A stretch of DNA of 64,000 nt from Anaerolineales bacterium UBA5195 (lineage in GTDB: Bacteria; Chloroflexota; Anaerolineae; Anaerolineales; Villigracilaceae), in contig DHVZ01000053.1 in the NCBI GenBank assembly GCA_002412925.1, positions 1 to 64,000 on the forward strand, given 5' to 3'. The position numbers were made by a program, and so were the translations under genes. This document shows, in pieces, positions 60,715 through 64,000 of the stretch (position 1 is its first letter; each line of letters begins with the position of its first letter). A model generated the notes under the pieces. The model did no database searches. It was given only the letters and a program-made list of their open reading frames with translations, and had not been told where the DNA came from.

Positions 60715-61083
60715 TCAGAGTGTTTTTTCATGCCTCAGCCTCTTCTCTACTAAGATAAACTGCCTATTTTTGTAACTACTCAGGCTTGCTATGCCTGAGT
60801 AGTTACGATATTTCAGCAGAAGCGCAAAGATGTGTTTGCAATCGCCATCCCCATCATACGGGCAGGTGCAGGAAGTCGAAATGATACCGTTTTCGTCCAA
60901 TTCCACGCGCAGGGAGTAGTGACCGCCGCTGCCAGAACACATGGATGTAAGCGCAATTCCACCGGGCGTGGTTTGCCAGGCAGGGCTGTAAATCGCCCCG
61001 GCAAGATAGTATTCGCGCCCGCGCTCGTAGCTGCGGTCATTTGCCTGTTCGTGGATAAGTTCTTCAGTCAATTTGATCGTCAT
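60715..61083 (-). CDS. short SWIM zinc-finger protein (probably truncated)
   Basis: A 122-residue protein with a SWIM-type zinc motif STSCTCPYDGDGDCKHIFALLL (Cys-x-Cys, then Cys-x-His; about residues 69-90). SWIM proteins often carry several hundred further residues. Here the frame enters a perfect 14-bp inverted repeat (60772-60806) just after the motif and ends 17 residues later. The N terminus (MTIKLTEELIHEQANDRSYERGREYY) is typical. It lies 26 bases after jetD on the same strand. It may be a real small protein or the stump of a larger gene. Confidence 0.7.
   Translation of the reverse strand: MTIKLTEELIHEQANDRSYERGREYYLAGAIYSPAWQTTPGGIALTSMCSGSGGHYSLRVELDENGIISTSCTCPYDGDGDCKHIFALLLKYRNYSGIASLSSYKNRQFILVEKRLRHEKTL
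60772..60806. repeat. perfect inverted repeat inside the SWIM gene
   Basis: GTAACTACTCAGGC (60772-60785) and GCCTGAGTAGTTAC (60793-60806) are perfect complements around a 7-nt loop. They encode RNYSGIASLSSYK in the SWIM protein, unlike the helix usually following the motif. It looks like an inserted repeat. Confidence 0.75.
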
Positions 61084-61109
61084 AGGTCTCCTCGTTTGGA
61101 TTTCCTGTT

Positions 61110-62393
61110 TTACCCGGTTTCCACGCCCTCCTGCTCCAACTTCACCCCGCGCTTTAGCAAATACTCTATCACCGGGCGCACATCGCGCAGTTCGGGACGG
61201 ATGAGAAGTTTTTTTAGGTTGGTTTTGTCAGCAGCAGTTAGCGGGCGGGAGCGTTCGTAGTTGGCCTCGAGAGTGGCGATATCCATGCGATAGGGCTGGA
61301 TACGCTCATCGACCAGGCGGCGCAGTTGGCTGAGGATGTTGAATCCGCCGTAATCGAGGTCAGACCAGTGATAGATGGGGGTTGAATCGGGGATCAGGCG
61401 CAGGAGGCGGCGGATGCCGGGGGAGGAGTTGCCGTAGGTGCAGATTGTTGCGTGTCGCGTGTCGCGTCCACTCTGCTTCTCTACGGGATGATATGTTCCG
61501 TGTTTTCGCACAAATTCGTGAAAAGTGGTCAGGTTTTCGATAGAGAGAACCGCCCCCGCATGGATTTCGACGCTTTGCAGGCTGGCGGTTTGGGCGGCAG
61601 GGAAACCGATGGATGGGCTGAAGCCGCCCAGGCTGAGGATTTCGCCGCTCTCGAGGGTCAGTTGCCAGTTGCCGGCCAGGTGCAAGTAGTTTGGGTTAGG
61701 GACGAGGTTCAGTTCGCGTAAAACTTCCTCAGCGGAAAGGCGTTTCCATTCAGAGTTGCCGAGACGGGCAAGGCTGACAAGCTGGTTTTTCAGCATTTCG
61801 AGGCGTTTGCTGTCGTTGAAAACGCGCACGCTAAAAACGCGGTAGGGGGTTTCGGCCTGGAGTGCGGATAAAGCCTCCATCACGGTCAGTAGGTCGGTGT
61901 CCAGGTCAGTGTCGATCAGGCTAAAAGGGGAGGGGGATTTCCCAGCGTGTAGATTGTTCAAAACTTGGCGCAAAGCGCGGGCGCACCAGTCGTCAACAAA
62001 GCGGAATTTATCGGCGAGGAGCAGGGATTCGAGACGGGTGCGTTGGTCGGTGAGGGCAGAACGATGAATGAGTTCGTAGGTGTGTGGTGCGCGTTCCGTT
62101 TTTAGGGTGACGGAGGCAAGTAGGTGACCAGTTTCGCCGGGAATCCAGGCAAGTTTCAGAAGACCAACACGCTCCAAGATTTGGAATTGTTCATTCGAAG
62201 AGAGACGTGCATCAGGGTCAGTTTGCGAAAAATAAGCGGGTAGAGAAAGGTCGGCAAGAATGACTTTGATCGATCGGTGTAGCGTCGTCTGCGTCTCGCT
62301 TTTAGATCTGCGGCGTTCGTAGATGTCGAGCAAAAGATTGAGCACGACCATCACATCTGGCGCAGGGGTAAAAGTCACTTCCATCTCAGTCAT
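61110..62393 (-). CDS. jetD: Wadjet system nuclease subunit JetD
   Basis: A 427-residue protein with the JetD arrangement: an N-terminal DUF3322-like part and a C-terminal DUF2220 Toprim domain. Toprim residues are visible: Glu in LSIENLTTFHEF and the DxD of YHWSDLDYGGFNIL. JetD cleaves plasmid DNA trapped by the JetABC SMC-like complex. It starts 14 bases after the jetC stop. Heptamer units at 61451-61471 encode GRDTRHAT between the two Toprim motifs, an apparent repeat insertion. Confidence 0.88.
   Translation of the reverse strand: MTEMEVTFTPAPDVMVVLNLLLDIYERRRSKSETQTTLHRSIKVILADLSLPAYFSQTDPDARLSSNEQFQILERVGLLKLAWIPGETGHLLASVTLKTERAPHTYELIHRSALTDQRTRLESLLLADKFRFVDDWCARALRQVLNNLHAGKSPSPFSLIDTDLDTDLLTVMEALSALQAETPYRVFSVRVFNDSKRLEMLKNQLVSLARLGNSEWKRLSAEEVLRELNLVPNPNYLHLAGNWQLTLESGEILSLGGFSPSIGFPAAQTASLQSVEIHAGAVLSIENLTTFHEFVRKHGTYHPVEKQSGRDTRHATICTYGNSSPGIRRLLRLIPDSTPIYHWSDLDYGGFNILSQLRRLVDERIQPYRMDIATLEANYERSRPLTAADKTNLKKLLIRPELRDVRPVIEYLLKRGVKLEQEGVETG
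61451..61471. repeat. heptamer units inside jetD
   Basis: CGTGTCG is repeated at 61451-61457 and 61458-61464, followed by CGTCCAC. The units are in frame between the conserved Glu and DxD motifs of the Toprim domain. Confidence 0.6.
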
Positions 62394-62407
62394 CCCACGG
62401 AACGCGA

Positions 62408-64000
62408 TTATTCTTTCTCAAGTTCCGCAATCATCTCATTCTTATCAATCTCAATCACAAACGAATGATTGTTTTTGCGGACGACGGTGCAGACGCTGTC
62501 AACATAGGGTAAAAGTGAGCCAGATTTATCGGGCGGGGTGGCGAGCAGCACTTGCAGCCCGGCCTCGCGCATGAACTGCAAGGCGCTGGCGGTGCGGGCG
62601 GTATCCATTTTACCGAAGGCTTCGTCAAACAGCGCCAGGCGGATGGTGTCGGACGGACGCGGCTGGTTCAGGCGGTAGGCCTGGGCAAACGAGGCCGCCA
62701 TCGCCACGTAAAAGGGTGTGGTGGTCTCGCCGCCGCTCTTTTTGGCATTGATTTGGCTGAGCAGCGCCCGGTCACCGTTGGGGTAGTGAATGCGGATATC
62801 GTATTGCAGGTAGTTGCGGTAATCCTGCAGCTCGCGCAGTTCGATGTTTTCGTCATCGTGGCGGGTCAGGCGCTCAAAGAGCAGATCCCAGCCCTGCTGG
62901 TGCTTCTGGCGGAAGTCGGATTCGAAAAGCGAATCGCCCATCACCTGCTGGCTATCCATGACCATCTCGTAGACCTGGCGGACAGGCGCGGCGGGCTGGG
63001 TGATGAACTCGAAGCGTTCGCCGCCAAAACGCAGGTTGGCCAGGGTGCCGTTCAGGAAGGCGAGCTGCTGGCGGGCATCCTCAATTTGTTCGCGTAGGCG
63101 GTGGATGAAGTTTTCGACAAGTTCCTGTTCGGCCAGGCTGCGCTGATGGGAGATGTGAGTCTCGTAGGTGGGCAGTTCAGAGTTGACCAGCTTTTCGCGT
63201 TCGCTCAGGTAGCGGGTGGCGTCTTCCGTTTCATCGTAGCCGAAGTCATATTTGAGCGAGTATTCCTGTTTGGCTTCGCGCAGGCGGTCACGGGAGCGCT
63301 GTTCAGCTGCCTGGTACTCATTTTGTTTTTTGGTCGAGTTTTCCAGAATCACTTCGAGCGGCTGACGTTCATGACGGCGCTCGTATTCTTTTTGGACATC
63401 GGAACGCAAGTCCCCCTCGCCTTTTGGGAGAGGGGATAGGGGTGAGGGGGCGTCGGCGTTTTCCTGAACGAGAAAGTTTTCGGCCTCCTGGAGCGAATCA
63501 TCGGCAGACTTTTCCAGACCGGGAATGGCTTCCGTATCAAGCTGCTTGACCTTTTCCTCGAGGCTGCCCAGCTTACGTTCGACGGCGTTGACTTCGGCCT
63601 GCGCCTGGTTCAACGCAGAGAGACAACCCGCCACTTCGGTTTTGAGCAAATCCAATGAGCGGGTGTCCAGCCGGGAGAGTTCGTCCTGCAAGGCGGCCAG
63701 TTCCGTTTCGAGAGGCGCGAGGCGGCTGAGAGCGGGCAGGGCGGTTTCCAGTTCAAGCAGCGGACGGATTTTGTCGCGGGTCAGGCCAAGCCGCTCACGC
63801 AGGGCGCTGGCGCGCTCGTTCAGTTGAACCAGCTCGGCGGCGATTTCATCGAGACGCGCCTGGCGCTGCTCAATCTGACGGGGTGTGGCGCGCTCACCGA
63901 TAAACCAGCGGCGGTAAACCTGCGGGTTGAGATGGCTGTCGGTATAGTTTCGGCGGACAAAACACTCGCGGGTGATGGCCGTGCGATGCGGGCGGAGTTG
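62408..64000 (-). CDS. jetC: Wadjet system SMC-like ATPase JetC (5' part beyond window)
   Basis: The frame is open to the window edge: 531 codons including the stop are visible, and the N-terminal ATPase half lies outside. Visible parts are long coiled coils (about the first 400 codons shown), then the ABC signature KKSGGETTTPFY and Walker B IRLALFDEAFGKMD, as in MukB/SMC-type proteins. The segment RECFVRRNYTDSHLNP near the window edge is typical of JetC. A stretch encoding SPLSPLPKGEG (63411-63451) interrupts the coiled coil and looks like an inserted repeat. JetA and JetB would be expected further right. Confidence 0.88.
   Translation of the reverse strand, partial: QLRPHRTAITRECFVRRNYTDSHLNPQVYRRWFIGERATPRQIEQRQARLDEIAAELVQLNERASALRERLGLTRDKIRPLLELETALPALSRLAPLETELAALQDELSRLDTRSLDLLKTEVAGCLSALNQAQAEVNAVERKLGSLEEKVKQLDTEAIPGLEKSADDSLQEAENFLVQENADAPSPLSPLPKGEGDLRSDVQKEYERRHERQPLEVILENSTKKQNEYQAAEQRSRDRLREAKQEYSLKYDFGYDETEDATRYLSEREKLVNSELPTYETHISHQRSLAEQELVENFIHRLREQIEDARQQLAFLNGTLANLRFGGERFEFITQPAAPVRQVYEMVMDSQQVMGDSLFESDFRQKHQQGWDLLFERLTRHDDENIELRELQDYRNYLQYDIRIHYPNGDRALLSQINAKKSGGETTTPFYVAMAASFAQAYRLNQPRPSDTIRLALFDEAFGKMDTARTASALQFMREAGLQVLLATPPDKSGSLLPYVDSVCTVVRKNNHSFVIEIDKNEMIAELEKE
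63411..63451. repeat. palindromic repeat inserted in jetC
   Basis: CCCCCTC (63412-63418) and GAGGGGG (63444-63450) flank a G/C-rich core with TTTTGGGAGAGG. The element is translated in frame as SPLSPLPKGEG within the coiled-coil part of JetC. Near-identical peptide strings occur as insertions in unrelated proteins of many bacteria, as I recall. Confidence 0.7.

Overview
The window looks like a chromosomal segment of a heterotrophic bacterium, most likely a Chloroflexota member of the Anaerolineae type. This is inference. It rests on mid-range GC, the dense SorC-regulated sugar islands, a haem operon that pairs HemQ with a radical SAM enzyme, and the small dispersed hairpin repeats. There is no rRNA, tRNA, transposase or CRISPR array that I can see.

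Layout. (1) 0.4-9.4 kb: a SorC regulator and a DUF4038/GH140-like glycosidase run into each other tail to tail. They are followed by a GntR-led minus-strand operon (GntR, binding protein, two CUT1 permeases, GH4 glycosidase, PfkB kinase). (2) 9.4-25.5 kb, minus strand: sugar module A, with a SorC regulator, SIS protein, zinc dehydrogenase, SAF-domain oxidoreductase, PAS-GAF protein, FucI-like isomerase, a CUT2 ABC transporter whose binding protein is a tandem duplication, an FGGY kinase, a DUF4432 epimerase-like protein and Rpe. (3) 25.9-40.6 kb, plus strand: sugar module B, with a second SorC divergent from the first, then paralogues of the FucI-like isomerase, FGGY kinase, SAF oxidoreductase, zinc dehydrogenase and Rpe. 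It also carries a CUT1 transporter, a TIM-barrel isomerase, an SGNH esterase, VOC and Dabb proteins and transaldolase. (4) 40.6-48.0 kb: a decayed DeoR regulator, then a pyruvate-dehydrogenase-type complex (fused E1, E2, E3) and transketolase. (5) 48.6-60.4 kb, minus strand: a compact haem operon, hemA-C-D-B-radical SAM-hemQ-E-two DUF4491-like proteins-hemH-Y-L-small membrane protein, with many overlapping start/stop codons. (6) 60.7-64 kb: a short SWIM protein and the JetD and JetC genes of a Wadjet anti-plasmid system, cut by the window edge.

How it fits together. Modules A and B share five enzyme families, which suggests two versions of one poorly described sugar route: isomerisation or oxidation, phosphorylation by an FGGY kinase, epimerisation, then transaldolase and transketolase, with carbon leaving through the 2-oxoacid dehydrogenase to an acyl-CoA. 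The haem genes fit the coproporphyrin-dependent pathway (HemY, HemH, HemQ), with a possible anaerobic alternative in the radical SAM protein.

Most unusual items: the double binding protein at 16651-18645; the paralogous five-enzyme modules; heptamer tandem repeats invading the haem and jetD coding regions; two regulator relics (SorC at 2776-2886, DeoR at 40559-40880); strong hairpins after all three binding-protein genes; and DUF4491-like membrane proteins inside the haem operon.
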